From an uncultured Pseudomonadota bacterium (GTDB lineage: Bacteria; SAR324; NAC60-12), in assembly GCA_913052275.1 (NCBI GenBank), contig CAJXDX010000006.1, positions 1 through 23,048 on the forward strand: a DNA stretch of 23,048 nt, given 5' to 3'. This document shows, one piece after another, positions 22,019 to 23,048 of the stretch. Both the position numbers and the translations under genes were made by a program. Below the pieces are notes generated by a model. That model saw only the letters and a list, made by a program, of their open reading frames with translations. It searched no databases and was not told where the DNA came from. Position 1 is the stretch's first letter; each line of letters begins with the position of its first letter.

Positions 22019-22918
22019 TCATGTCTTTTCAGAACATTTATTCAGAAACTCACGTATAGCCATGGCTACAGGTTCCGGATTATCGAGGTGCAGATGGTGA
22101 CCACCCGGAACAATCCGATGCTGCAGGTTATTCAGATAAGGCATTCGTTTACGCAAAAGTTCATACCAGTAATCTTTCTCTGTATGCTCTGCCTCAATCA
22201 GCAGCACAGGTGCAGTTATTTCCTTAATAAATGCCCGTGCCTGTTCTTCAGTGAAATAATGGCGTGACTTGCTTTTCAAGATGGGATCGCTCCTCCACGT
22301 ATATCCCCCATTCACGGGCTGCAGGCCCCTTTCAACTAAGGGTCTAACAGATGATTTTAAAATCCCCCCAACCTGATGACGAGCTTTGACAGCGCTTTCA
22401 ATGTCTGGATAAATAGGCAGTTGTTTTTTAGAGCGGCTCATCCATTGGATTGCTGATTCACGGAAATCTTCTGGCATTTTCTCAGGTTTCTGTACTATCG
22501 ACCCAATGCCTTCAATTAAGATGACATAATCTATTTTTTCGTGTATTGTGCCTGCCAAATATGTAGCAACTCCAGCCCCCATAGAATGTCCCAGCAAAGA
22601 AAAACGTTCCCAGCCCAAAACATCAGCTGCTTCAATTACATCCATCACCATATCTATAAAATAATATGCTGTCCCGGAAGGACGGTGATCAGAATGCCCA
22701 TGTCCAGGTAAATCTAAGGACAGTATTCTTAACTCTGGTAAAAGGGGCGCCAAATTATCAAAGGTAGCCGCATTATCAAGCCAGCCGTGAAAAGCAAGGA
22801 CTGGCAGGCCATCGGGATTCCCCCAGCATTTTGCCACTAAACGTATGGAAGAAGTTTGAATTTCCAGTTCTTCAGGTTGATTAACTGACTGAAAATCAAT
22901 GTTGTTGTTTCTTTTCAT
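22019..22918 (-). CDS. Alpha/beta hydrolase, SERHL-like
   Basis: This is a 299-residue cytoplasmic alpha/beta-hydrolase-fold enzyme. The oxyanion strand is LAFHGWLDNAATFDNLAPLLP (41-61), whose HGWLDNAATF form is typical of serine-hydrolase-like (SERHL) proteins. LDLPGHGHSDHRP (69-80) follows. The nucleophile is Ser112 in GHSMGAG. The catalytic histidine is probably His275 (or His274) in GGHHLHLDNPE (272-282). The acid is less clear and may lie in LLIEAEHTEKD (239-249) or after strand 6. The substrate is unknown; esters are likely. No signal peptide is present. The RDD gene starts 10 bp after its stop, suggesting a two-gene transcript, and no clear promoter is visible in the 130 bp to the window end. 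Confidence 0.9.
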   Translation of the reverse strand: MKRNNNIDFQSVNQPEELEIQTSSIRLVAKCWGNPDGLPVLAFHGWLDNAATFDNLAPLLPELRILSLDLPGHGHSDHRPSGTAYYFIDMVMDVIEAADVLGWERFSLLGHSMGAGVATYLAGTIHEKIDYVILIEGIGSIVQKPEKMPEDFRESAIQWMSRSKKQLPIYPDIESAVKARHQVGGILKSSVRPLVERGLQPVNGGYTWRSDPILKSKSRHYFTEEQARAFIKEITAPVLLIEAEHTEKDYWYELLRKRMPYLNNLQHRIVPGGHHLHLDNPEPVAMAIREFLNKCSEKT

Positions 22919-23048
22919 GTTGATCAGTTCTTAAAAACTTTGGACAAAAACACTTTTCAAATCATAAGATACAATTTAACAATCTGGTCAGATAGTTTTT
23001 CTTCACACCATCACATCATAATCCTTCTGATTGCTCAATAAAAACCCA

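Noticed and set aside
22982..22993. Small dyad ATCTG/CAGAT upstream of the hydrolase gene
   Set aside because: A 5-bp repeat with 2-nt spacing is expected by chance; the same pentamers in the hairpin at 19222-19235 are probably coincidental.

Overview
The window looks like ordinary chromosomal DNA of a Gram-negative, Proteobacteria-like organism of moderate-to-low GC content (judged by eye). The evidence is an MsbA-type exporter, a penicillin-binding-protein-4-type carboxypeptidase, an adrenodoxin-type [2Fe-2S] ferredoxin with A-type carrier and BolA, and a proton-pumping NuoM subunit. A marine deltaproteobacterial or SAR324-like lineage would fit, but that is a guess. Non-ATG starts are common (TTG for five genes, GTG for two, some inferred), and clear Shine-Dalgarno sequences are rare. 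I see no IS element, prophage, integrase, CRISPR array or recognisable defence system.

Region 1 (1-7300) is transcribed entirely on the minus strand. Reading that way, a near-consensus promoter (7255-7283) precedes ferredoxin, A-type Fe-S carrier and BolA. These are followed by a small unknown protein, a cyclophilin, gyrA, two overlapping exported proteins (the first with a LytR C-terminal-like domain), and finally tRNA-Pro(CGG) with its own promoter.

Region 2 (7300-10650) starts with a roughly 400-bp gap holding hairpins and no convincing gene. It continues with a TlpA/ResA-type thioredoxin with its own promoter, a family-2 glycosyltransferase fused to a Rossmann-like domain, and a D-Ala-D-Ala carboxypeptidase. 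The last abuts the plus-strand leuB head to head.

Region 3 (10650-16000) has leuB overlapping a TagB/CDP-glycerol-glycerophosphotransferase-like protein on the plus strand. It converges on a minus-strand set: cupin, LicC-like nucleotidyltransferase and MsbA-like ABC exporter. Together these could make and export a phospho-substituted surface glycan or lipid; this is inference.

Region 4 (16000-23048) holds cysS, an isolated nuoM preceded by a striking dyad, a 431-residue protein I do not recognise, a dUTPase whose TTG start directly follows an in-frame amber codon, an RDD membrane protein with a possible Coa1-like tail, and a SERHL-type alpha/beta hydrolase.

I find no clearly new biological system. 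The best leads are the surface-decoration cluster, the two exported proteins beside gyrA, the unknown 431-residue protein, and the fused glycosyltransferase and RDD proteins.
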